This document shows positions 34,375 to 42,840 of a stretch of DNA of 64,000 nucleotides, one piece after another. The stretch is from Polaribacter vadi. GTDB taxonomy: Bacteria > Bacteroidota > Bacteroidia > Flavobacteriales > Flavobacteriaceae. Made by a program: the position numbers and the translations under genes. Where the stretch lies: the NCBI RefSeq assembly GCF_018861005.1, contig NZ_JAHKQL010000016.1:124001-188000 (forward strand), in the 5' to 3' direction. A model generated the notes under the pieces. That model saw only the letters and a program-made list of their open reading frames with translations. It was not told where the DNA came from and ran no database searches. The number at the start of each line of letters is the position of its first letter. The first letter of the stretch is position 1.

Positions 34375-34959
34375 TTATATAAATAACATTTTAATATTCT
34401 GAGCAAATAATTTTACAGAAATTGCTAGTAAAATTACTCCAAAAACTTTACGAATAATTTGGATACCAGCTGCACCTAACAAGCGCTCTATTTTTGTTGA
34501 GGTTTTTAAAACAATATAAAGAAAAATAATGTTTAAAAGCACAGCAATAATAATATTTTCTATAGCAAATTCTGCTCTTAAAGATAATAAAGTTGTTAAA
34601 CTACCTGGCCCTGCAATTAGAGGGAAAGCTAAAGGAAAAACAGTAGCTGTTAAAGAAGGGTTACTATCATCATCTTTATATAAAGTTATACCTAAAACCA
34701 TTTCTAAAGCTATAAAAAATAGTACAAAAGCACCAGCAACAGCAAAAGAGTTTACATCTATACCTATTAAACCCAATAAACTTTGCCCTACAAAAAGAAA
34801 AAGTATCATAATAAAACCAGCAATTAAAGATGCTTTTTCAGATTGAATATGACCAACTTTTTTACGTAAATCTATGATTATTGGTATGTTTCCAATAATA
34901 TCGATAACCGCAAATAATACCATAAAAGCAGTTATTATTTCTTTGATATTAAAATCCAT
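34375..34959 (-). CDS. MarC family membrane protein
   Basis: A 194-residue integral membrane protein with six predicted helices, of the MarC/UPF0056 family. Conserved stretches are the IDIIGNIPI segment near residue 19 and the FPLAFPLIAGPGSLTTLL segment near 108. MarC proteins were once linked to multiple antibiotic resistance, which was not confirmed; the function is unknown. The first gene of a two-gene operon with the FAD protein, under a -7 box at 34980-34987. Length is normal. Confidence 0.9.
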   Translation of the reverse strand: MDFNIKEIITAFMVLFAVIDIIGNIPIIIDLRKKVGHIQSEKASLIAGFIMILFLFVGQSLLGLIGIDVNSFAVAGAFVLFFIALEMVLGITLYKDDDSNPSLTATVFPLAFPLIAGPGSLTTLLSLRAEFAIENIIIAVLLNIIFLYIVLKTSTKIERLLGAAGIQIIRKVFGVILLAISVKLFAQNIKMLFI

Positions 34960-34979
34960 TTTAATTTTTAAATTTTTTG

Positions 34980-34987
34980 CAAAATTA
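34980..34987 (-). promoter_or_regulatory. -7 box of the marC operon
   Basis: TAATTTTG on the minus strand, 21 bases before the ATG at 34959. Confidence 0.5.
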
Positions 34988-35034
34988 GTTAACTAAAATT
35001 TAGTAAATCACAATAAAACAGAAAAAAATATACT

Positions 35035-35042
35035 TATTTTTG
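35035..35042 (+). promoter_or_regulatory. -7 box of DUF3109 gene
   Basis: TATTTTTG on the plus strand, ending 5 bases before the ATG at 35048, which implies an almost leaderless mRNA. Confidence 0.5.
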
Positions 35043-35047
35043 CGGAT

Positions 35048-35617
35048 ATGTTTCAACTAGGAAAAACGATTGTTTCAGAAGATATTATAGAAAAAGATTT
35101 TGTCTGTAACTTATCTGCATGTAAAGGTGCTTGCTGTGTAGATGGTGAGGCTGGTGCACCATTAGAAAAAGAAGAAGCCCAAATTTTAGACGAAATTTAT
35201 CCGAAAGTAAAACCTTTTTTAAGAAAAGAAGGTATAGAAGCAATTGAGAAACAAGGAGCTTGGACTACAAGTGAATGGGGTGAACTAGAAACACCTTTAA
35301 TTAATGGTGCAGATTGTGCTTATGTTATTTTTGATGAAAAAAACACAGCACTTTGTGCAATTGAAGAAGCATATAACCAAGGAGAAATTGGTTGGAAAAA
35401 GCCAGTTTCTTGTCATTTATACCCAGTAAGAGTTAAAGATTACAGTGAATTTTCTGCAGTAAATTACCATAAATGGGAAATTTGCGATGACGCTTGTACT
35501 TTAGGTAAAGAATTACAAGTGCCAATTTATAAATTTGTAAAGCAAGCTTTAATTAGAAAGTTTGGGCAAAATTGGTATGATGAATTAGAAAAAGTAGCAG
35601 TCAAACACTTAGAATAG
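35048..35617 (+). CDS. DUF3109 cysteine-rich protein
   Basis: A 189-residue soluble protein of the Bacteroidetes family DUF3109, related to the YkgJ-type Cys-rich group. Conserved cysteines are in CNLSACKGACC (residues about 20-30), near 97 and 106, in PVSCHLYPVRV near 122 and in ICDDAC near 145. The pattern suggests a metal or Fe-S site, but no activity is known. It has its own promoter. Its stop overlaps the end of the convergent kinase gene by 9 bases. Complete and confident as to family. Confidence 0.88.
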   Translation: MFQLGKTIVSEDIIEKDFVCNLSACKGACCVDGEAGAPLEKEEAQILDEIYPKVKPFLRKEGIEAIEKQGAWTTSEWGELETPLINGADCAYVIFDEKNTALCAIEEAYNQGEIGWKKPVSCHLYPVRVKDYSEFSAVNYHKWEICDDACTLGKELQVPIYKFVKQALIRKFGQNWYDELEKVAVKHLE

Positions 35618-37081
35618 AGGCAGTGCTATAATTACTCTTGTGCCTAGAGAATTCTTTTTATTATCTTTTAAATCTTCGTAATTTATAGAAAAATTGTTGT
35701 TGTAATTTTTAACAAAATTATTTAACCTTTTTTCGGTTAAATAAATACCAACAGATTTTCTATTAATCGATTTTTCTGATTTAATTTTAGCAGAAGCATC
35801 TCTACCAATTCCATTGTCTTCAATAATTATTTTTATATAATTTTCATCAATTTTAGAAACAGATAATCGTATTTTTTTATCTCCTTTTTTAGATGATAAT
35901 CCATGCCACAAAGCATTTTCTAAAAATGGCTGAAATACAAGGGGAGGTACTTTTATGGTTTCTAAATTTAGGTTTTCATCACTTATAATTTCAAAATCTA
36001 TTTCGTTAGAAAACCGAATATTTTCTATATTCATATACAAATCCATCGTTTTTAATTCGTTGTTTAAAGTGGTTTCTTTTTGGCTAGAAGCCTCTAAAAT
36101 TTTACGAATTAGTTTAGAGAATTTATTTAAATAGTAAGTAGCATTTTTTCTTTCATTATTTATAATATACAGTTTTATAGAGTTTAAAGCATTAAAAATA
36201 AAATGAGGATTCATTTGATTTTTAAGTGTTATTAATTTTAAATCGTCTATTTCTTCTTTTAGGGTAATTTGTTCTTTTAAAACATTCAATTTTTCAGTTA
36301 ATTGAAAATTCATTTCTTCTTTTAATTCTTTGTTTTCTTGTAGCTTTAAAATTAGTTGATTTTTGGCTTCATTTCTTTCGTTTAAAAGAATTTTTTGCCT
36401 TAAGCCTAAGCCTAAAGAAAAGAAGATGTTTTCTAAAACAATACCTAAATAAAAGATAAGAAAACCAGTTGCTGAGTTATTGGTAAAAATCTGAAATTCA
36501 ATAATTAAAATTGTTAATAGAGATGAGATAAATAATATAAAAGAACCTATTAAAATATAGTTTTTCGTTTTTTCTGGAGTTTTATAAACCAGATAAAAAC
36601 AATATAGAGTAAGTAATATGATTATAGGTATGTACGCAAATAAATACAAGGTAATTAGTAAGTTTTTATCGTTTAAAACTAGCGTAGTTGTAAAGCCAAT
36701 AAAGCCCAAAATGAATAAAAATAAAAGAATGTATTTTATAATTTTTGTTTGTTTTTTATAATGTGTTTTAAAGTTTAAAAACCTGAAAGCAAAAAGATAA
36801 TAAGCAATGTTGTATAACCAAACCCAAAACTCATGCGTAAGAGAAAAAAAGTTTTGTAAAGGTGTGGTTAGTTGATCTAAAAAATCGTTTTTGGTAAAAG
36901 TAAAGTACGCTAAAAACAGTAAAAATGTATAGGTTGCATAATAAAGGTAGGTTTTACTTTTATGCTGATAATAAGATAAATAATTATAAATAGTTAATAA
37001 AAAAACAATACCAAGTACAAACAATAATACTCCATTTGTATGAGGCGATTCGTTAAAAAAACTACTTGTAATGTTTTTCAT
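35609..37081 (-). CDS. LytS-type sensor histidine kinase, paralogue A
   Basis: A 490-residue membrane kinase. Residues 1-225 form about seven transmembrane helices with no large external domain. A coiled coil (about 230-285) follows. The transmitter is of the His_kinase (PF06580) type with the phospho-acceptor His293 in NQMNPHFIFNALNS, the region LENALWHGLSSK near 402 and the ATP motif DNGIGRDAS near 440. It is the last of four genes packed in one direction (LytTR regulator, TPR kinase, kinase B, kinase A; gaps 11, 7 and 4 bases) and should signal to that LytTR regulator. Its catalytic half is very similar to the other two kinases. Confidence 0.9.
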   Translation of the reverse strand: MKNITSSFFNESPHTNGVLLFVLGIVFLLTIYNYLSYYQHKSKTYLYYATYTFLLFLAYFTFTKNDFLDQLTTPLQNFFSLTHEFWVWLYNIAYYLFAFRFLNFKTHYKKQTKIIKYILLFLFILGFIGFTTTLVLNDKNLLITLYLFAYIPIIILLTLYCFYLVYKTPEKTKNYILIGSFILFISSLLTILIIEFQIFTNNSATGFLIFYLGIVLENIFFSLGLGLRQKILLNERNEAKNQLILKLQENKELKEEMNFQLTEKLNVLKEQITLKEEIDDLKLITLKNQMNPHFIFNALNSIKLYIINNERKNATYYLNKFSKLIRKILEASSQKETTLNNELKTMDLYMNIENIRFSNEIDFEIISDENLNLETIKVPPLVFQPFLENALWHGLSSKKGDKKIRLSVSKIDENYIKIIIEDNGIGRDASAKIKSEKSINRKSVGIYLTEKRLNNFVKNYNNNFSINYEDLKDNKKNSLGTRVIIALPLF

Positions 37082-37085
37082 TTTT

Positions 37086-38537
37086 TTAAGCTAAAGGTAT
37101 GCTTAATACTACTTTAGTTCCAATAGGTTTTTTGTTTTCATCAAATAAATCATCATAAATAATTGTGTAATCATTATTTAAGTTTTTTACAAAATTAGAT
37201 AATCGATCTTTTGTAATACTAATACCTATAGATTTTCTATTGATAGATTTATCTGCTTTAATTTTAGCAGAAGCTTTACGACCAATTCCATTATCTTCTA
37301 TAATAATTAAAATGTGTTTTTTAGATGATTTAATTATAGATAGGTTAATTTTTTTATCCTCTTTTTTAGAGGATAAACCATGCCAAATCGCATTTTCTAA
37401 AAAAGGTTGTAAAACTAATGGAGGCACTGATATACCTTTTAAATTGATGTTTTCGTTTACGTTGATATTAAAATTTATCTCATTAGAAAAACGGATGTTT
37501 TCTATAGTCATATACAAATCCATAGTTTCTAACTCTTCTTGTAATGTTACTTCTTTATTGGTTGAAGCTTCTAATATTTTACGAATTAACTTAGAGAATT
37601 TATTTAAATAATAAGCAGCAATTTTGGGTTCGTGATTTATAATATAAAGCTTAATTGAGTTTAATGCATTAAATATAAAATGCGGATTCATTTGACTTAA
37701 TAAACTTGTTAGCTTGAGTTCGTTTATCTGTTTTTCGTACAAAGCCTCTACTTCTGCTAATTTATGACTCTCAACTTTTTCTGATAATTTTTCATTTAAT
37801 TGATCTTTTAAAGTATCATTTTTTTGCAGTTCAGCAATTAAGAGAGCATTATAATTATCTCTTTCTTTTCTGTAATTATGGTATTTATAAGCCAAGCCAA
37901 TAGAAAGAATTATGGCTTCTAATAAAACACCAATCATAAAAAAATCTATTGGATCTATGTTTTTAAATGGGTAATTTTTTACAAAAGATAAACAAAGAGC
38001 TAATACAGAAAAACCAACAAAAAAGATTAAGCCAACTACAAAAAAATTATTCACTTTATCTTTAAATTGATAAATAGCTTTTATAAAAAATGAAATAATT
38101 AATAAGGTTACTGGTGTGTAAACGAATAAGAAAAAGCGAGTCATATATTGTTGATGAAACAAGTAATAATCTACAATAAAAAACAGTGTACAAAAAACAG
38201 TTGTTACTAAAATATACAGCATTATTTGTACAGCTAAACGTATATCTTTTTCTTTTAAGTTTAAGAAATGTATACAAAACCAACTGTATAACATCCAATA
38301 CCAAATCTGAATAATCCAGTTAAATGCATTAAAAAAATAACTAAATTTTTCTGCTAAATAATAAGAAGTAGCATTATTTGTTTTCGGAATTAAATAAATA
38401 GTAACCAATAATAAAAAAGCTGCATAAATAGCAAAACTCTTATCTCTTGTAAAAAAATAAGATGTTGTATGGTATGCAATTAAAATAAAAAGCATCCCTT
38501 GTAACCAAGAGGAAAAATCTTGAAAAAATAGGCTCAT
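37086..38537 (-). CDS. LytS-type sensor histidine kinase, paralogue B
   Basis: A 483-residue kinase with the same build as paralogue A: about seven N-terminal helices (1-220), a coiled coil (225-280) and a His_kinase transmitter with His286 in SQMNPHFIFNALNS. The ATP-binding DNGIGRKAS is near residue 432. Sensor parts of A and B share topology but little sequence, whereas the transmitters are alike over long stretches, including the tail INRKSxGIxxTxxRLxNFVK. It lies 4 bases upstream of kinase A and 7 bases downstream of the TPR kinase. Signal unknown. Confidence 0.9.
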   Translation of the reverse strand: MSLFFQDFSSWLQGMLFILIAYHTTSYFFTRDKSFAIYAAFLLLVTIYLIPKTNNATSYYLAEKFSYFFNAFNWIIQIWYWMLYSWFCIHFLNLKEKDIRLAVQIMLYILVTTVFCTLFFIVDYYLFHQQYMTRFFLFVYTPVTLLIISFFIKAIYQFKDKVNNFFVVGLIFFVGFSVLALCLSFVKNYPFKNIDPIDFFMIGVLLEAIILSIGLAYKYHNYRKERDNYNALLIAELQKNDTLKDQLNEKLSEKVESHKLAEVEALYEKQINELKLTSLLSQMNPHFIFNALNSIKLYIINHEPKIAAYYLNKFSKLIRKILEASTNKEVTLQEELETMDLYMTIENIRFSNEINFNINVNENINLKGISVPPLVLQPFLENAIWHGLSSKKEDKKINLSIIKSSKKHILIIIEDNGIGRKASAKIKADKSINRKSIGISITKDRLSNFVKNLNNDYTIIYDDLFDENKKPIGTKVVLSIPLA

Positions 38538-38544
38538 ACATTTT

Positions 38545-40467
38545 TTAACTTATAGGTATTTTCAGAGCAACTTTGGTTCCTTTTGGTTTTTTCTCATCAT
38601 CAAATAAATCATTAAAAATAAGACTAAAAGGGTTTTGAAAATCTTTAATAAAGTTCTGTAAGCGTTCTTTGGTTAAATTAATTCCTATAGATTTTCTATT
38701 AATTACTTTTTCAGATTTTATTTTAGCAGAGGCTGTTCGTCCAATTCCATTATCTTCTATATCAATCTGAATGAAATCTTTAGAAGGTTTAAAAACAGAT
38801 AATGTTATTTTTTTATTTCCTTTTTTAGATGATAATCCATGCCATAAAGCATTTTCTAAAAAGGGTTGTAAAACTAAAGGAGGTACTTTTATTTTTGATA
38901 AATCTAAGCTTTCATCAACATTAATAACATAATCGATTTCATTAGAAAAACGAATGTTTTCTATGTTCATATACAAGTCCATAGTTTCTAATTCCTCTTG
39001 TAAAGAAACCTCTTTTAAGGTAGATGATTCTAATATTTTACGTACTAATTTAGAGAACTTATTTAAATAATGCACTGCATTTTTTTGCTCGTTATTTATA
39101 ATGTAATGCTTAATAGAATTTAAGGCATTAAAAATAAAATGAGGATTCATTTGTGTGCGTAAAACGTCTTGTTCTAAGGTTAAAATCCTTTTCTGATTTT
39201 TTAATAAACGTTGTCTGTACAAGAAATATAAAAGACTAATTACAGAAATAAAACTAACCAAAACAATTACCCAAATATTTCGGTTTTTTACTAATTGTAA
39301 TTGTGCAATTTCATTTTGTTTGGCAAGGTTTTTTATCTCATTATTTTGTCTTTCGCTATCGTATTTTATAATTAAATCATTTACATATTGTATAGTTCTT
39401 TCGTTAGAAATCTTCTTTTCAAATTCGTCTGATAGTTTATAAAATTTTAAAGCAGTTTCATAATCATTTTTACTTTCATAGAGCTCAGAAAGATGGCTGT
39501 AAGCATAAGATAAAGAAGAAGAAAGGTCATATTTTTTAGCAATATTTAAACCTATGTTTAAGTTTTTTTCTGCCTCTAAATATAACCCTAATTTGGATTG
39601 AGCCCATCCTAAATTTAAGTATTCATAAGATAAATATTTTTTGTTACCTAACTTTTCTGCGGTTACTAAATTTACTTTTAATAATGCTATAGCTTTGTTT
39701 GGGTTACCCTGTTTTATGTACATATTTGCAATGCTACTTTTACAAATAATTTGCCCAAAAGTGTTATTTATTTTATTGTTAATAGCTAAAGATTTTTCGA
39801 AATAACCTAAAGCTTCTTCGGTTTTGCCTTGTGCATCTTTTGCATAACCTATATTTTGATAATTAATAGCTAAACCAAGCTCGTTATTAATACTTTTTTC
39901 TATTTCTTGAGATTTTTTAAAACGCTCAATAGCTAAATCGTACTGTTTTAAAAGTAGGTAAATATTACCCATACTATTTAAAGAAACAGCAATACTTCTT
40001 CTTAAGCCAAGGCTGGGTTCAGCAACAGTTTCTGCTAACTTTAAAGCCTCATGATTATAATCTAAAGCAGTTCTGTTTGCATCCATTTTTCTATAATCTA
40101 CACCTAACATATTTAAGCTAAATACCTCAAACTCTATACTATTTGCTTTTTGAGCAGTTTTTAACGCAGATGTATGTGCAGTAATTGCTTTTGGGTATAA
40201 AGAATAATTTCTGTATTGTATACCTAAAAGGTTTTCTACATAGGCCTTACCATCTAAATAATTCGATTTTTCGAACCTATTTGCTAATGTTTTTAATTTG
40301 ACAGTATCTCTTCTAAATGGTCTTAAATAAAGATTAATACTTTTATAAGTTGTGGGTCTTTTTTTTAAAATACTGTCTATTTGAGTATTAAAATCTATCT
40401 TTTTTTTCTGCGCATTTGTAGTAGTAAAAAAGAAAAAGCAAATAAGAAACAGGAGTATTTTGAGCAT
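38545..40467 (-). CDS. TPR-containing sensor histidine kinase
   Basis: A 640-residue kinase. A signal peptide ending at Asn-Ala-Gln (residue 20) is followed by about seven tetratricopeptide repeats (75-355) that should lie in the periplasm, a coiled coil, one transmembrane helix (399-417) and a cytoplasmic His_kinase transmitter with His443 in TQMNPHFIFNALNS and DNGIGRTAS near 590. TPR sensors usually bind a protein partner. It is encoded directly after the LytTR regulator (11 bases) and before kinases B and A, whose transmitters it closely resembles. Complete. Confidence 0.92.
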   Translation of the reverse strand: MLKILLFLICFFFFTTTNAQKKKIDFNTQIDSILKKRPTTYKSINLYLRPFRRDTVKLKTLANRFEKSNYLDGKAYVENLLGIQYRNYSLYPKAITAHTSALKTAQKANSIEFEVFSLNMLGVDYRKMDANRTALDYNHEALKLAETVAEPSLGLRRSIAVSLNSMGNIYLLLKQYDLAIERFKKSQEIEKSINNELGLAINYQNIGYAKDAQGKTEEALGYFEKSLAINNKINNTFGQIICKSSIANMYIKQGNPNKAIALLKVNLVTAEKLGNKKYLSYEYLNLGWAQSKLGLYLEAEKNLNIGLNIAKKYDLSSSLSYAYSHLSELYESKNDYETALKFYKLSDEFEKKISNERTIQYVNDLIIKYDSERQNNEIKNLAKQNEIAQLQLVKNRNIWVIVLVSFISVISLLYFLYRQRLLKNQKRILTLEQDVLRTQMNPHFIFNALNSIKHYIINNEQKNAVHYLNKFSKLVRKILESSTLKEVSLQEELETMDLYMNIENIRFSNEIDYVINVDESLDLSKIKVPPLVLQPFLENALWHGLSSKKGNKKITLSVFKPSKDFIQIDIEDNGIGRTASAKIKSEKVINRKSIGINLTKERLQNFIKDFQNPFSLIFNDLFDDEKKPKGTKVALKIPIS

Positions 40468-40478
40468 AATATATTAGC

Positions 40479-41213
40479 TTATAATTTTTCTAAAAATTCT
40501 GATTTTCTTTGTCTAGAAACAGGAATTTTAGCATTGTTTTCTAAAACAATATAACCATCAGACTTTAAAAATTCTTTAATTTTATTTAGATTGATGATGT
40601 AAGAATTATGTATTCTAAAAAAATGATCAGAAGGTAAAAGTTCGTTAATTTCTTTTAGTTTTTTTGTAACTACAATTTTCTTGTTATCAGACAAATGTAA
40701 AGTAGAATAATTACCATCAGATTCTACATAAAAAATGTCTTTTGGTTCTAAAAAAACCAATTTACCATCTGTATTTATGGTTATTTTTTTGTGATGTAAT
40801 TTGTTGTTGAATTTTAGTAAAATATCTTCAAACTTGTCTGCATTATAGCTTTTAGAATTGTATTTTTTTATTTTTTGAATGGTATCAGCCAAATCATCAG
40901 TATCTATTGGTTTTAGCAAATAATCTATGGCTTCTTTTTTTAATGCAGTTATGGCATATTCATTATAAGCAGTAGTAATAACTACAGCAAAATCTTTATT
41001 CTCTAACTTTTCTAGAAACTGAAAACCATCCATAGTTGGCATTTCTATATCTAAAAAAAGGCAATCTATTTTAGCGTTTTTTAAATAAGGAATTGCTTTT
41101 TCTGGCTCAGTAAAAGTAGCAACAACTTCTAGTTCATTGTTAAAATTAGACAATTCCCAATTTAAACCTTGTATGGCTTTTGGCTCATCATCTATAATTA
41201 CAGCTTTAATCAT
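40479..41213 (-). CDS. LytTR-family response regulator
   Basis: A 244-residue DNA-binding regulator. The receiver spans 1-120, with Asp8-Asp9 in AVIIDDEP, phospho-acceptor Asp55 in LFLDIEMPTMDG and Lys in YLLKPID near 103. The LytTR domain (about 140-240) has the family pattern IFYVESDGNYSTLH and FFRIHNSYIINL. It is the first gene of the four-gene cluster and the only regulator for its three kinases. The frame reaches a TTG at 41231, but that codon lies inside the -7 box at 41229-41236, so the ATG at 41213 is the start. Confidence 0.93.
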   Translation of the reverse strand: MIKAVIIDDEPKAIQGLNWELSNFNNELEVVATFTEPEKAIPYLKNAKIDCLFLDIEMPTMDGFQFLEKLENKDFAVVITTAYNEYAITALKKEAIDYLLKPIDTDDLADTIQKIKKYNSKSYNADKFEDILLKFNNKLHHKKITINTDGKLVFLEPKDIFYVESDGNYSTLHLSDNKKIVVTKKLKEINELLPSDHFFRIHNSYIINLNKIKEFLKSDGYIVLENNAKIPVSRQRKSEFLEKL

Positions 41214-41228
41214 CTTAGTCAATTTTCT

Positions 41229-41236
41229 CAAAGTTA
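41229..41236 (-). promoter_or_regulatory. -7 box of the LytTR/three-kinase operon
   Basis: TAACTTTG on the minus strand, 15 bases before the ATG at 41213. Confidence 0.55.
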
Positions 41237-41388
41237 AAATATATTTCTCAATTAAGTTTTACAGTTGTGCAAATGGCAGAGTTTTACTTGTTTTTAGTAC
41301 TGTTTTAATGATAATTGGTATGTAAATTCATTTATTTATGAAGCACCAAAGCATACAGTAAATACTACAGGTTATACATTTTCTCTTT

Positions 41389-41440
41389 TTTTTGGTTGAT
41401 ATAAAAAGAATATTTGTGGTTATATAATATCAACCAAAAA
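41389..41440. promoter_or_regulatory. 14-bp perfect inverted repeat before DUF4412 gene
   Basis: TTTTTGGTTGATAT (41389-41402) and ATATCAACCAAAAA (41427-41440) are perfectly complementary with 24 bases between. The spacer contains AATATTTG, one base from a -7 box. The repeat ends 11 bases before the ATG at 41452. It may be an operator or a leader hairpin. Confidence 0.5.
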
Positions 41441-41451
41441 TTATATTGATT

Positions 41452-42828
41452 ATGAAAATTTCAAAAAAAATAATATTAAGTTTTTTGTTTTTATCTCTAG
41501 CACTTTCTACAAATGCACAACTTTGGAAAAAACTAAAAAAGAAAGCACAACAAAAACTTGAAAATAAAATTGAAAAAGAAGCTGATAAAAAAGTAGATAG
41601 TATTCTTTATGGAAAAAAGAAAACAAGCAAAACAGAAGAACCGAAAACAAATATTGTTGATGATAGACTAAAATCTTATGGTTCTGCTTCTATAAATCAC
41701 ACTTCACTTTATGGCAGTTTTAGTGTAAACGACGTATCAAAAACCAAAGTAAATAAAGAAGCTAATAAAATTAAAATAGAAGGTTCTTGGAGAACCTCTG
41801 ATGCAGATGTTTTTGATGGCTATATTTTAACGATTATTAACTTAGAAAATATAGCAGATTTAAATAATAAAACTTTTAAAATTCCTGAAGAAGCTACTTT
41901 AAAATTAGCATACAATGCTTTAGTAAAAGGAAAATATACTTATGAGAGAGGGCAAGAACATGCACCTCAAAATTTCGAATTAATTTCTGGTACTGCTACA
42001 ATAACTTTTAATAAAGATAAAAATGTTAGCCTCAATTTTTCTGGGGATGCAAAAATAGATAATCATAAAGATAATGAGGGTTTTACCAACAATACTTCTG
42101 TTTCTATAAACGGAATGATTAACACTACAGAACCAGAATACACCATAACAAAAGAATTAAAATCAGAAGAAAAAGATCCTGTAGATGCTCTTTCTGAAGA
42201 TGAAAAAATGGCAATGTTTAGTAAAGTAGTACCCACTGTAAACATTCCTTCTACATTCAGTTTTAATAAAAGTATAGAACTTAAAATGACAGATGATAGA
42301 GGCGATTCTCAAAACATTGTTTTTTTAACAGGTAGTTACCCAGATATTTATGGAATCTCTTTAAATTCAAAAGAAATGCAAGGTCAAGAAATGTTGGTTG
42401 TAAATACACCAAAATCATCTACGATGTTTATGAATATGGCTGGTATGAAAATTAAAAAATCTACTTCTTTAGCACAGATGGGTAATCAATTTGATATGGA
42501 AGATAAGTTACCAGAAGAAGGAGATTTTGAATATATAAAAACAGGAAATACCAAAACAATTATTGGCTATTTATGCGAAGAAGTTAAGGTAGATTATGAT
42601 TATACTAACTCTAAAGGAAGTGTTACTTTTTGGGTTTCAGAAGATTTTCCTATTCAGAATAAAGCATTGCCAATGTTGGGTATGAAAATGAATAATCCCT
42701 ATTTCTCTGGTTTTGTTTTAGAAATGAACAGCCATCATCAAGGAAAAGAATTTACAATGCAAGTTGTAAATATTTCTGATAAATCAGTAAATATTAATAC
42801 CAACGATTACAAAAAAATGGGATTTTAA
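41452..42828 (+). CDS. Secreted DUF4412-domain protein
   Basis: A 458-residue exported protein. The signal peptide ends at Asn-Ala-Gln (about residue 23), followed by a short basic coiled-coil stretch (LWKKLKKKAQQKLENKI) often seen at the start of such flavobacterial proteins. The middle is beta-rich without a named domain. The C-terminal third (about 310-450) matches DUF4412, including YIKTGNTKTIIGYLCEEVKV. Function unknown; probably periplasmic or outer-membrane associated. The ATG at 41452 is preferred over the TTG two codons upstream. The LRR surface protein follows after 12 bases, so the two are likely cotranscribed. Confidence 0.78.
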   Translation: MKISKKIILSFLFLSLALSTNAQLWKKLKKKAQQKLENKIEKEADKKVDSILYGKKKTSKTEEPKTNIVDDRLKSYGSASINHTSLYGSFSVNDVSKTKVNKEANKIKIEGSWRTSDADVFDGYILTIINLENIADLNNKTFKIPEEATLKLAYNALVKGKYTYERGQEHAPQNFELISGTATITFNKDKNVSLNFSGDAKIDNHKDNEGFTNNTSVSINGMINTTEPEYTITKELKSEEKDPVDALSEDEKMAMFSKVVPTVNIPSTFSFNKSIELKMTDDRGDSQNIVFLTGSYPDIYGISLNSKEMQGQEMLVVNTPKSSTMFMNMAGMKIKKSTSLAQMGNQFDMEDKLPEEGDFEYIKTGNTKTIIGYLCEEVKVDYDYTNSKGSVTFWVSEDFPIQNKALPMLGMKMNNPYFSGFVLEMNSHHQGKEFTMQVVNISDKSVNINTNDYKKMGF

Positions 42829-42840
42829 AAACTAAATACT

